DNA of 25,000 nt. Source: Symbiodinium natans. Taxonomy: Eukaryota > Sar > Dinophyceae > Suessiales > Symbiodiniaceae. The position numbers and the translations under genes were made by a program. The stretch spans positions 1 through 25,000 of the forward strand of contig CAJNDS010000349.1 in the NCBI GenBank assembly GCA_905221605.1, given 5' to 3'. This document shows, in pieces, positions 10,183-19,860 of this stretch. The notes under the pieces are model-generated. The model saw nothing but the letters and a program-made list of their open reading frames with translations, made no database searches and had not been told where the DNA came from. The stretch's first letter is position 1; every line of letters starts with the position of its first letter.

Positions 10183-10908
10183 CTTGGCCTGGAATGCTTG
10201 CACAACTTATCTGTGCAAGCCACGACTTGGAACATCTAGCTGCCAGAATCGACATGTTTTCCAACATTCCGAGCACTGCGAATCAAGGGTAAACCCTTTC
10301 TTGTCGTGGTGGCCTTCTCAGAGATGAACTGAGGTATCGACCTGAAGTGGATTGGTGCTGGGAGAAGCTCGCTTAATTGTAACTTGTCTTTGTTGGCTTC
10401 CTTGCAACTTTCACGTGTTTTCGGCAAAAAACTTAGCTGCAACTTGTTTCATGGCTTCGAAAAGGCCTGACCCCTCGAAGGGTCCTTCTGGGTTGAGGTT
10501 GCCAACATTTGCCAACCAACACCTCATTTTAGGGCTTGGGGCTTGCCACTCAACCTGCCTGATGCGTTTCCATTCAGTTTTTCGGATCCCCTTTGAAGGT
10601 TTAGGGCTTGCCACCCCACATCTCCTTTCAAGGGTTTCGGTTTGCCAGATTCAGATTTAAAGAAGTCTCCTCTCGGGGCCGCCAACAGCAAGGAAAGGCA
10701 TCCCTCGGAGCAAGCAAGAAGATTTAATTACAAAGCAAAAAGCAAAAACGTTCCAACTAAGCGATGTTGCAACGAACCTAGCTATCTCGAGCTACCATGC
10801 CAAGGCACAGCGGTCTGTAAGTCCTGGCTCTGGCTGGAGACTGGGCAACCCGGCGCGCCTCATTTGTGAACATCTCAATGTCAACTCAACATCTTCACGA
10901 ATCGAACA
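10183..10908. other. Intergenic stretch with decayed short repeats
   Basis: No gene is supported. Between 10490 and 10650 the plus strand repeats phrases such as AGGGCTTGGGGCTTGCCA, GGTTTAGGGCTTGCCA and GGGTTTCGGTTTGCCA, a degenerate GGGTTT/TTGCCA repeat. A direct CAAAAGATGT repeat lies at 10910-10932. The stretch separates the 3' end of the unidentified gene from the start of the coiled-coil gene. Confidence 0.4.
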
Positions 10909-11126
10909 TCAAAAGATGTCAAAAGATGTCAAAAGCTTCGAAGAGCTGTTGAGCTTTGCGCCGAGGCCATGGCGAGAACAGTACTTTTCTCGCGCAAGGC
11001 CTTCGCGGCACTTCCACCACATCCCACCTGATAGCATTGGCAAATGATTGGCAGTGTAGGCAGCAAGAGACCCGTCGGAGACCCCAGCCGGGAGAACAGC
11101 AGCTTGCCGAAGCACATGCCTAGCTT
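10909..11126 (-). CDS. Candidate terminal exon of the unidentified gene
   Basis: The frame reads VVEARHVLRQAAVLPAGVSD and continues as protein-like sequence to a stop at 10909. A TTGCAAG or GGTCTCAG acceptor lies just upstream (about 11118-11127). It could be the last exon of the gene to its right, but the connection is not demonstrated. Confidence 0.35.
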
Positions 11127-13183
11127 CCACAACCTTGCAAGCTGAGACCGGCATTGGCACAATACACTTCAGAAATCGTACTCGCCACTCAGCATATGGG
11201 TCACTGGCGTACTCCCGAAGTTCCTGGAGATCACAGTGTCACGAAGGCGCGGCGGTTAAGCTCGCGATCTAGAAAAGGCCACCAAGGCGCAGGTAAACAG
11301 GACAGGGTTGAATGTTCAAAAGCTTCGGCTTCCGAGCTGAAGGAACATACAGAAAGACACGTTTCTAAGCCCGGTGTCAAGCTGCAGCAAAATCACCAAT
11401 GTTTGTCATCACCATTTCAGCATATCGATGGCCAACAAACGCAGAGCTTAACATTCTCTCCGCAATACATCCTGGTTGTCCCGCGCAATGGCGACATTCA
11501 GGTCGCGTGCCATGCGGAGCCACTCTTGGACCTTTACATGTGCTGCAGGCACGAGCTTGCACACAGCTCGAATCCTCCGCTATCAACCTGTACCAGCACC
11601 TGCACATCCAGCGCAGGATGAGCCATACATGTGGTCCGTGCGGCACATCGGTGTGCCGCATGCTGCTCGGCATGCAATCATGTCTACTTGAGCCAGAGCC
11701 ACGCCGAAATGGAGCAAGAGCTTTACAGCGGCCTCTGTGGGAGTGATTTTGCAGACATGACTGCAAGATGCTCATCTTGGCTTCAACGCACATGCAAATC
11801 TCGTCGGGTCGGGTGCATACTGTTTCGTCCTTTCCGCACAAGAGATGTGCTTCTCTCCTGCCCGGCAATTTTCCATCATGCTCACCTCTTGCTCGGCCTC
11901 ACAATGTACAAAACAAGCTCCACCAGCGAGTGCGCAACATCTCTGAAATCATTCCATGCGTGCTTGGCCCCCGGCGCTGGATATCCCAGTGTGGTCGCCT
12001 GCTGCTGACAGTAGCCGCGGATCTTTCTTTCAAAAGTCGTACTTCCAACCTCCATTTCTTGCAGACGCTGACGAATTGCACCGCTTGCAACCTGCAAAAG
12101 GCTTCCTGCAAATGTCTTGACACGCTCGAACCTGTCGAGGGTTCTCCACTCAGCACTGCACAAATTTGCCATCCATGTTGAAGGCACTGTGCTGGTTCGA
12201 AGGTGCCGACGATGCCTTCGGAACATGTCAGCGTTGACGGATGGCTTCGGTGACACGAACTGCTTGCGGAACTTACCTTGTCATCGCGCAAGGCCGCTGC
12301 GCAAGTGCTGGGAGATAGCTCTTTGGCTTGGCCAGCAGCTTCAGCTCTTGCAGCCCGGCAGGCCAGCTTCCGCCGGTACTTAGCATCTGCCTGTGCCATC
12401 ATTGTCAGAAGGGCTGAAAGGATACCGAAAGAGAAAGAACAAATTAAGGTAGAACTCAGGAATACAAGCCTCGGCCCGAGTACTTTCCAAGAAAGCAGCC
12501 GCCACAGCAGCTGGCCTTCCGGAAGGTGCAGAAGAAACCAAGTAAACAGCGCGCCAACTTTCAGAGGGCAGCACATGTCCAGCTGCAGCGTCGGGAGCGG
12601 AGCCAAATGAGAAACCTCACATTGACAAGGAATTGTTGTCGAACCGAAAGAATGCACAGAACGTTTCGGTATGCGGCGGCAGGCTTCACGTCCAGCGGAG
12701 CCTTCTGCAAGCAATGCAAGCAGGTCCCAGGTTTAGCTTCACTGCAAGTGCACAGGCAGCTGGCACTGAGATTTTGGCCAGGGACGCTGCAGCTGTGCCG
12801 TGCCAAGATTCCAAACACGGCCCCTGGTTAACGCACATGCTCGACACACGAACCTTGCAAACGAACGAGCTGAAGGAAAACATGCGGCCTCTGTGGGATT
12901 TCGAGCTTTCGAAGCTGCAGACCCACCTGGCACCTTTTGGAAACGTAAAAAAGGAACCTACAGGAACCTACCATAAGGGACAGATCGGCGAGAGCTAAAA
13001 CTGAATTTTGGTTCCTGCGCTGCCTCCACCTCGACAATGTGTGGTCTGGATGCCCCCCATGTTGAGCAATCTCTCTTGTCCTTGCAAAATGACAGATGTG
13101 TGCTTTGGTTGTTGCCCACAGCAGGCATACACAAACCGACCAAGATGAGGCGCAAGCGGAACATCCAAGGGCACAGGAAGCAT
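10909..13183 (-). CDS. Unidentified multi-exon gene (span)
   Basis: Several minus-strand segments read as protein in different frames and are separated by recognisable splice sites. From 5' to 3': 13183-13030 (starts MLPVPLDVPLAPHLGRFVYA, donor GTGGAG), an approximate segment 12900-12700 (includes CVNQGPCLESWHG), 12720-12610 (CLQKAPLDVKPAAAYRNVL), 12570-12484 (ends AAAFLE, donor GTACTC), 12413-12277, 12148-11886, low-confidence pieces 11740-11450 (VKVQEWLRMARDLNVAIARD), and a last exon ending at 10909. No domain was recognised and the exon chain is incomplete. Some of the region also has open plus-strand frames (12633-12998 and 13037-13237), so strand assignment rests on the splice sites. Confidence 0.45.
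11886..12148 (-). CDS. Internal exon of the unidentified gene
   Basis: The exon encodes a clear helical sequence (LDRFERVKTFAGSLLQVASG, then AIRQRLQEMEVGSTTFERKI) and ends at a strong donor, AAGAG before GTGAGC at 11885. The acceptor consistent with phase 0 is GCTGAG before TGG at 12148; an out-of-phase alternative is GACAG at 12132. The intron between this exon and 12277 would be 128 nt. Function unknown. Confidence 0.55.
12277..12413 (-). CDS. Well-defined internal exon of the unidentified gene
   Basis: This exon has the best splice signals in the window: acceptor after a long pyrimidine tract (TTCTTTCTC..TATCCTTTCAG) and donor AAG before GTAAGT. The 137-nt exon encodes a basic, Ala-rich helical segment (MMAQADAKYRRKLACRAARA). 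Its 5' phase matches the upstream donor at 12483 (GTACTC) and its 3' phase is 0. Confidence 0.6.
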
Positions 13184-13638
13184 GCCCCATGTCAGATTGG
13201 CTTAGCGGCCTCTCCCAACGGTTTGCCGTTTAAATAAATAGCGCGATGACTGACATTAAAGGCAAATTGGTGGGTCCTGCCCCTTTGTCGGGGTTCTAGG
13301 ATGTTCTAGGTTCTTTTTAAATGTTTCTGTGTTGATCAAGGTATGCACCTATTCTGTTCTGATCGGAATCTGAAAGCGGAACAGCATTGTTTCCCGACAC
13401 CTACCCGTACAAGCCGTCCCTGCCCCCTTGAGTTCCCAACACTATGGCACTGCACGGCATAACTTGGAAACTTTCCAAGGATCGAGGTTATGGGGACGAT
13501 GGACGGGCTTGGTTGCATGTGCCAACAAACCTTGTAGTGGAACCATGCTCCCTTCGGCCTATGTTCGACCCCCCCCCCTCACATTTCTGCCCAGAGATAG
13601 CACAACATCTCGGTGAAACATGTGGCGGTGGCGCATGG
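13184..13638. other. Intergenic stretch between the unidentified gene and the ankyrin/J gene
   Basis: About 455 bp with no supported gene. It contains AT-rich words (TTTAAATAAATAG near 13230, TTTTTAAATG near 13315), a CTAGGATGTTCTAGG near-repeat at 13297-13311 and a C-run at 13569-13579. It should hold the 3' end of the upstream transcript and the 5' end of the downstream one. Confidence 0.4.
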
Positions 13639-15384
13639 CTACGCTGACCACGCGCGACTTTCCCACGCATCAACTTTCACATGTTGAATCCACTGAAAAA
13701 CTCGCGTGGCCAACACTTTCTTGTCATCCGGGTGCTTGTCTGGATGCCATCGTGCACAGAGTCTCCGAAACAACTTGGTCTGCTCGGCTTCTTCCAGCTT
13801 CGGGAAATCACGCAACTCCGTCTTCAACTCTGAGATGATGTTCTTCATTTCGTCGTCCATCTGTGCTTCGTCTGCCCACTCGAAAAAGGTGAAATCCTCT
13901 TGACTGTCAGTCGGTTTCTCATCCGAGAAGCTGGTGTATTTGTCTCCTTTGTCTTGATGCGCTCGGACATCGAAAGGGTTTGTGCGCCGGACTCGCTTAC
14001 ATTTTTTGTGAGAAAGAGCGCCTGCAGCGCTGAGAAGAGGGAGAAGCATATCGCGATGATACAACCGTGCTTGATCCAAAGCCGTATAGCAAGGGCGCAA
14101 ACATTCCCCACCAATTCCTTTGGGGTTCCACTCATGGCAAACTACGTTGACGCTACCTCTGCCATCCCTGACAAACTCCAGGAGCAATTCTACTACAGAC
14201 TGCCATCCTGCCTGCACAGCGGCGATTAAAGCTGTGCGCTCCTCCGCGTACCCACACGGGTTACGTGTAAATATACCCGTTTTTCCACTGCCGATGCAAC
14301 CAAACTCTGCCACAATGGTGTCCAAATCACAGCCACAATTCTTCACCAAGTGAACGACTTCAGACACTTGACCGTTCCTAGCAGCATCCACAAGACGGCG
14401 GCCAAGGTCTTCTTCGGGAGGTTTGCCCTCGCATTCGTAAGTTTGCCAGGCACGTAACGTATAGTAATCATACTCGTACATCTCTCGCTCCACATTGTCT
14501 TGCCCCAAGCTGTGTTTGTTCACCAACAACTGGTTTTCTCGGTCGAGAAGGTCAGCCAAATGCTTTGCGATTGGAAAATCATGAAAATGATGTTGAACGA
14601 AGTTTCGCACCGACCGTCGTACCAATATGCGCTCGCCGGAATCATCATCCCCAAGTTCCCCAACAGGCGCTGCACACGCATAAATTTGCCACGTACTTGT
14701 AAAGGAATAAAACAAATTCGCGACAACATCTTCTCGTGATCGCATAGTCTTCGCACGGGCAAGACCAGAGCATGGCAAACCTGTGGTGTCCCGCCTGCGA
14801 GACACCAGCATTCGCGTTTCCATGTAGTGCCCCGGTGCCCCTGTGCGACAGCACTTGATTGCTTTGTTGCATAATGCTTCTTCAGTCCGGGCAATGCCGT
14901 TCGTCTGGTAAATGACTGGGGTGCCATCATTCAAAAAGCCAAAGGAACCATCGCCGTCCAAATCTTCCCCATCTATGACATCTGCTGGCCCCATCTTGAG
15001 GCAAGGATGTAACTCGCACTTGCCCTCTGGAGTTGACAGATACTTGTTGAATTTGCCGTGCGTTGATTGCAGCACAAACTGCGCAACATACAGTTCGTTT
15101 TCATGCCGACGCAACGGCCGGGCATGCCGCAAAGCGGAAACAGTAGGAACTGCCAGGACAAGTTGCAATCTGCTCAAATCGGTGATGGCTTCGCCCAACG
15201 TCGGGGCTGCCGCAGGCAAGAATTCAGCACATTCCGCCGAAAGCGATTTCACAGAGGTGGACGTTGGGAAAAACATGATGGGCTTACCATCTGGATCCAA
15301 TGGTTGGCGTGTTGGCTGTGAGGCATCGGGCCGCGATCTGTCTCCCAAGCCTGGCTTCAAGTGCGCGCCGGCATGTTCCAGCAT
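13639..15384 (-). CDS. Ankyrin-repeat protein with a C-terminal J domain
   Basis: A single uninterrupted frame of 581 codons. ATG at 15384 is the first Met after an in-frame TGA near 15414. Residues ~325-455 hold two to three divergent ankyrin units (LVDAARNGQVSEVVHLV; TALIAAVQAGWQSVVELLL; YTALDQARLYHRDMLLPLL). Residues ~500-570 hold a J-like domain with the catalytic HPDK at 547-550, followed by ATRVFQWIQ; HPDK is the motif that stimulates Hsp70 ATPase. Residues before 325 are unassigned and include a degenerate EF-hand-like DLDGDGSFGF. No signal peptide is seen. The pairing suggests an Hsp70 co-chaperone or adaptor, but the J domain is short and lies at the extreme C-terminus. Absence of introns could reflect retroposition. 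Confidence 0.8.
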   Translation of the reverse strand: MLEHAGAHLKPGLGDRSRPDASQPTRQPLDPDGKPIMFFPTSTSVKSLSAECAEFLPAAAPTLGEAITDLSRLQLVLAVPTVSALRHARPLRRHENELYVAQFVLQSTHGKFNKYLSTPEGKCELHPCLKMGPADVIDGEDLDGDGSFGFLNDGTPVIYQTNGIARTEEALCNKAIKCCRTGAPGHYMETRMLVSRRRDTTGLPCSGLARAKTMRSREDVVANLFYSFTSTWQIYACAAPVGELGDDDSGERILVRRSVRNFVQHHFHDFPIAKHLADLLDRENQLLVNKHSLGQDNVEREMYEYDYYTLRAWQTYECEGKPPEEDLGRRLVDAARNGQVSEVVHLVKNCGCDLDTIVAEFGCIGSGKTGIFTRNPCGYAEERTALIAAVQAGWQSVVELLLEFVRDGRGSVNVVCHEWNPKGIGGECLRPCYTALDQARLYHRDMLLPLLSAAGALSHKKCKRVRRTNPFDVRAHQDKGDKYTSFSDEKPTDSQEDFTFFEWADEAQMDDEMKNIISELKTELRDFPKLEEAEQTKLFRRLCARWHPDKHPDDKKVLATRVFQWIQHVKVDAWESRAWSA

Positions 15385-16438
15385 TATGTTTGAAACCAAA
15401 CACAAGGAATTGCATCAGGGAAAGATATGACACGACAAATTCAAAAACTCTAAATCTTCCCCATTGTATCGGGCCGATGTGACCACGGTTACGCTTGCGA
15501 ACCCTCCACGTCACCTATCATGCAACCTTACGGTAGGCTCAGACTTTGAAACTTCATTATCCCATATTCATTTCATGGCCAAACATTGTGAAACTGTCAC
15601 CGTGCACGTGTTCGCTGGAAACAGCTGAGTGAGCCCATGCCACGCAACAACATCGCAATTCAGATCAGGACTTTGGCTCGTCTCATGGCGGTTACGCACG
15701 AAACAAAGGCGAGCTTTTCCTCGCGTAATGGCATATCGGCTCACCATCTCAGCCTGTGCTTCGAAGCATCGCTTCCTGCTACCTGCATCGGCAAGCGCTC
15801 ACGCACAACAAGGACCTTGCCAAGCATACCAAGAAACTGGTAAAAGAATTCGTTAAGTCGTTCCTGTACATGTTGCACCGATCAACTGCCGATCACCCGC
15901 GAACCCATGAACCTGTCACAAAGCGTACGGCGTATGCTCAACACATTTTTCTTTCCCACGCCTAGTATTTTCGGGTTCCATTAAGGCTTAACCGTGTCTT
16001 TTGCACAAGAACCAGCCATCCCAAAAAAACTATTCAAGAATTGGCAAAGCATCGCTGATTCTTGAAACATCCCCGGGTTTACATCCGTTGATTTTTCACA
16101 CCGACAACCCAAACACGTTGTGTTCCACTACGTACTCCGTGTCAGTGAAACGCATGTCATCAAACAAACAAGTCATGGACACGAAATCGGTGCGGCAGGC
16201 CTTCGAATGTGCGCACAGGGACCTGAGTACTATGAACAATTCTCAGCTTGAGCCGCCATCACTTGGGATGTAATACATTCAAGCGGTCATGAGATCTCGT
16301 CGAAGTCGTCCACAATATTCCTGTGTACAGCACAACCGTCTTCGCCACAGCGGAAACCATGACGACACGGAATCCTTCGTTCGGATAATTCTGCGTAAGG
16401 TGGACCGATGCCTTTCGGAAGTGCATTCCTTCAGGGTC
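15385..16438. other. Stretch with no supported gene upstream of the ankyrin/J gene
   Basis: Only short open frames on the plus strand (15629-15965 and 16001-16273), with no recognised motif or clear coding periodicity. The promoter and 5' untranslated region of the ankyrin/J gene should lie at its left end, but no TATA-like element or spliced-leader acceptor can be singled out. Confidence 0.4.
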
Positions 16439-17226
16439 CTACAATGCTTTCATACTGCGAAATTCGGCTTCGTGTGCGCCATGAAGTCGACGGGTGAACT
16501 CCAAGCGCCCACAGCCGTGTCCCCTGTTCCCCGCCAACGGCAGTCGCAATCGCCGCCGCATAGGGGTGGGCCGAGTTACCTGCGGCGCCACACAGCACGG
16601 TGAAGCATTGTGTTGCGACATGATGCGACGTGACTCCGGTCTTCGCATTGACGCGCGAAGGGCGCCCAGCCCTCCGCCGCCGCCAGAGATGGTCCGTCGC
16701 AGCCCGACCTCAGAGGCTGCACGTGCTCGCCTGCGAGACCGGGGGGCGCTGAAACAACGAGTCGCTACCCTGCGAGCCCATGCCCCGCTCCGAGGGCTGC
16801 CGCCCAACACTGGTTCCGACAGTGGTGGGGACTGCGCCAGCCACGAGCCACTCTGCTCAGCTCCACCCATCACCAGGCCTATGCCGCGGCGCCGGCGGCA
16901 CGACAGGAAGGGCACGGAAAGCTGGTGAGCCTGGGTTTCTGGTAAGAGGCGCTCCGGGCAAACACCGCAACATTCATCATCTGCACTGGCAGGGTCGACT
17001 GGGGTTTGGTCACTCGGTGAGACGCCAGGGAGCCGAAGCTGAACTGACCGAAGAAGCGAATCCAGCGCGCTCGGCGAGCGCGGCGCGCGCTCCGGCGCAT
17101 CGGAGCGCCACGCTCGCGACATCAGCTGCAGTGGGCCCCGGCCTCGCGCCGGCGCCCTCGCCGCGGCAGCCTTGCTGGCGCCAGCGGCAAGGCACTGGTA
17201 GTGCCAGCCCAGGAGCAAATAGGACC
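16439..17226. other. GC-rich stretch with only composition-driven open frames
   Basis: The sequence is GC-rich (for example 17075-17175), and long frames are open on both strands with Arg/Pro/Ala/Gly-rich translations. No domain or codon periodicity supports a gene. Confidence 0.35.
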
Positions 17227-17246
17227 CACTGAGGGCTGCAAAAGTG

Positions 17247-17340
17247 CCCCCCCCTTGTGGGGGGGGGGGGGGGGGGGGGTGGTCCGGAAATAGGCGGCCC
17301 GTGTATTTCGTTTTTTTAAGGTTTCGGGGGGGGGAGGGGG
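17247..17340. repeat. Homopolymer C/G tract and G-rich run
   Basis: CCCCCCCC, TTGT, then about 21 G with few interruptions (17259-17279), and a further GGGGGGGGAGGGGG block at 17327-17340. Prone to G-quadruplex or hairpin formation and to sequencing error. It borders the first copy of the CCGGAAATAGGCGGC motif (17284-17298). Confidence 0.85.
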
Positions 17341-17521
17341 ACTGTAGCAAGGCATGTTCTCTCAGAAAGGCACTCGGACAGAAACCATTTTAGCGCGAGC
17401 TGTCTTCACCGGCGTCTGTGTCTGCTGCGTGTCTGATTTGGAACCTCGATCCTGAGTGTACGTTTCATGGCCAAATTGAGTTTGTGAAGTGTGGCCCGGG
17501 AGTGTTGCTCGCCCAAACTGG

Positions 17522-17694
17522 CTAGGCACAGCCCACATGTGACAGTTTGTCCTTTGTTGTGTCTGTTCCTGAACCTACAACACGACGGCGGGCGAAATTC
17601 GAAAGACCTCAATGAGTTTCACCCGCCATCGTGTTGCAGCAGGTTACGGAACAGACACAAGAGGGACGAGCTGTCACATGTGGGCTGTGCCTAT
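17522..17694. repeat. ~80-bp imperfect inverted repeat (hairpin / MITE-like)
   Basis: The left arm 17522-17600 is the reverse complement, with a few mismatches and small indels, of the right arm 17614-17694. Shared blocks include AGGCACAGCCCACATGTGAC, AACAGACACAA and GTGTTG; the loop is about 13 nt. The structure would fold as a long stem. It may be a small non-autonomous element or a fold-back duplication. No target-site duplication could be fixed by eye. Confidence 0.8.
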
Positions 17695-17844
17695 CCGCCC
17701 CAAAACCCCCTCGCCTTCCCCGCCCATTTGGCATGCGCGTGGGAAGCCTTTATCCCACCTGCAGAGGGCGGGGGAAGGGGACTAACTGTAGCGTGCAAGA
17801 GTCCCTGTCTGGCTGTCTGTGGGACGTGTTGTGCGACTGTTAGG

Positions 17845-18300
17845 ATGTTTCCTGGCTGTCTGTGGGACCCTGGCACCGGGAACGCCCCAAAAATAAGCGG
17901 GAAGGAGGGGGGGGACTGTGGCGCGCAAGAGGCCCTGCCCTTTATGACCCACCCCAAACCCCCGCCCTCGCCGCCTGTTTCTGGCATTTCTGGCTGTCTG
18001 TGGGACCCCTATGGGATCGGGAACACCCCAGAAATAAGCGGGAAGGCGGGGGGGGACTGTAGCGCGCAAGAGGCCCTGCCCTCTACCACCCACCCCCACA
18101 GCCCCGGCTCGCCGCCTATTTCTGGCTGTCTGTGGGACCTTTGTGGGACCCATAGGACAAGAAAGAAATAAGCGGGAAGGGGGGGGGGGGGACTGTCGCG
18201 TGCAACAGGCCTTGCCCTTTATGACCCACCGCAACCCCCCCCCCCCCCGCCACCTGTTTCCAGCCGTCTGTGGGATCCCCAGCATGCCCCTGTGGGACCC
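17845..18300. repeat. GC-rich minisatellite, ~130-150-bp units
   Basis: At least three units share this order of blocks: GGCTGTCTGTGGGACC, AAATAAGCGGGAAGG, a G-run, ACTGT.GCG.GCAAGAGGCC, CTGCCCT..A..ACCCACC, a C-rich run, CGCC..C.TATTTCTGG. The AAATAAGCGGG core occurs near 17888, 18035 and 18168. A decayed copy begins near 17700. C- and G-runs vary in length among copies. Confidence 0.8.
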
Positions 18301-18663
18301 TGGGATGCTTGGGTGGAGTCCTAGAGTCAGAGACCGATCTGTAAAGGAGTGCAAAGCATGCCCTGCGCGCCTATTTCTCACTTGCCCTCTACCCCTCCGA
18401 AGATTGCGAGACTCCTGTAAAGCGCCCTTCATAATCTGTGTTAGGCCGAGGGAACAATGCTATACCTGTGTACTGGAGGATCCCAGTTGAGGACCTGCCA
18501 ACTCCTACTTCTGAGGGAGGCACCAAGCCACGCCTACTTTTGAGGGCAGCGCCAAAACTAGACAGCCTGTGTTGCGAATCTAGTTGAACATAGCAAAACA
18601 AACGCATGACGAAGTTATGTGCACAGCTACGCGGGACAATTTTGGAAACCCTGAATTAAGCCT
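18301..18663. other. Stretch without a supported gene right of the minisatellite
   Basis: Nothing recognisable beyond the end of the minisatellite (a last GTGGGACCCTGGGATGC) and a short direct repeat, CTACTT(C)TGAGGG.GGC.CCAA, at about 18506-18552. Confidence 0.35.
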
Positions 18664-18769
18664 TCAGCCCCTATCCTCTAAACTCCTCGTCGAAAGGAAT
18701 GAGTTGGGCTCTACATCCCATGCTGTTTGTTTAACATGACAGGCAGCCCCATAACTTAAGTTAACCGAT

Positions 18770-18860
18770 AATTCCCCGCTTATTTTTCTACCCCCCCCCC
18801 ACTGTTGCAAAATAAGCGGCGCGCAGCCCCGGAAATAGGCGGCGCTGGGGGTTACCCCCC
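18770..18860. repeat. Dispersed AAATAAGCGG motif cluster with C-runs
   Basis: CCCCGCTTATTTTT at 18775 (inverted), AAAATAAGCGGC at 18810 and CCGGAAATAGGCGGC at 18829-18843 lie close together, flanked by C-runs of 11 or more. The last copy is identical over 15 bases to 17284-17298, so the two copies lie on either side of the 17.3-18.8 kb repeat region. Confidence 0.7.
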
Positions 18861-19148
18861 CCCCCCCCATTGCCAGATTTTTTAGGGGGGGGCCGTGCTG
18901 CAAACGCCAAGGATGGAGGACGCGCTGCGCTAAGCAGAGCCTTCCAGCTGGGACAGTTCCCTCGAGTCGACTCGTAGTAAATATGGTGGACAAGATGGCT
19001 TGTGAGCCAAACCCTTCAGCCAAAAATGGCTGCGCGTTGCTGATGATATCATGTTGTAATGTGATGTCGTGACGAAGCTGCCCGGATGTTGGATGCAATT
19101 GTCCAGGCTCTTTGCCGCGGTGGGTCTGCTTTTCACAAACAACCAAGT

Positions 19149-19464
19149 TTAACCACAGAAGCACATCCACCGCCGACGTTGTCTCCGCTGCAGGCTCACC
19201 GTCATCGCGCATGACGCTGGAGGGCGCTGGAGCAATGAGGCCGCCAACTTCGTCCTGCGGTGCAAACATTGGCCACCAGCCTCTTTTTTTTTCCAGCCTC
19301 TTGTCGCTGCCAACATTGATGGGCACCCGTCGCTCCTCAACGAGGTCCGTCGACTCCGCCCTCCCTCCCCCGTTGCCAGCCGCCTCCCGTGATGGTTTTC
19401 GATCCTTGCCTTGTGCTGCACGGGGACCGCCTTGACCAGCACAAATAGGCGCGAAAGGACACAA
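19149..19464 (-). CDS. Doubtful coding segment (minus strand)
   Basis: The first ~105 codons of a longer frame have protein-like composition (KKRGWWPMFAPQDEVGGLIA; TTSAVDVLLWLNLVV). The rest of the frame to 18664 runs through C/G homopolymers and is not credible. No family was recognised. It may be an isolated exon or chance. Confidence 0.2.
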
Positions 19465-19539
19465 AAAATGGTTTGGTCATGGAAAAGCTAGTGATTGGGA
19501 TGTTGCAAAGCGATGGTTCCGTTTCATGCGGTCATGTCC

Positions 19540-19860
19540 CCAGTTGCGTGCTTTGCGGCTGCGCACCGGCCTGTGTATAAATCGGAGTTGCGCAAACTCG
19601 ACGTTGCTCAACGGCGGATGTTACGTGCCTGTCGTTGGCGCACCAAGTGGCACAGACATGTCCGCAGAATGGCATGTGATTTTATAAGGTTGGAACCGCC
19701 GTGTTTCAGAGCAACTACAAACAAGCAAGATTTCGACATGGTCTGACCGATGTTTTCGTTCTTATTGGCCGCAAGATGTTGTTTCTCTACTTGCTGATCG
19801 GTGGGTCAAGTATGCGGCTGGCGGCTTGCCTCGGGCTCGCTGTCATCGCCATTGACCTCG
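19540..19860 (+). pseudogene. Decayed non-LTR retrotransposon, reverse-transcriptase tail
   Basis: The segment VYKSELRKLDVAQRRMLRAC followed by W..RHVRRM resembles the post-catalytic region of LINE reverse transcriptases in protists and animals ('..L..LQRRMLR...G..R........MRRM'). In another frame, STWSDRCFRSYWPQDVVSLL followed by ADRWVKYAAG continues the typical W-rich tail. The switch between frames near 19700 and the following stops mark it as broken. No catalytic YADD motif lies in the window. Identification is from family memory. Confidence 0.45.

Noticed and set aside
12526-13237. Plus-strand gene at 12.5-13.2 kb
   Set aside because: Plus frames are fairly protein-like, but strong splice signals (CTTTCAG acceptor, GTAAGT and GTGAGC donors) support the minus strand immediately to the left; kept only as an alternative.
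16439-17350. 303-codon minus-strand frame
   Set aside because: GC-rich composition opens frames on both strands here; the translation is Pro/Arg/Ala-rich, starts in a poly-G tract and has no domain.
17491-18432. Open frames through the 17.8-18.3 kb minisatellite (both strands)
   Set aside because: They are repeat-driven translations of a non-coding minisatellite with homopolymer runs of variable length.
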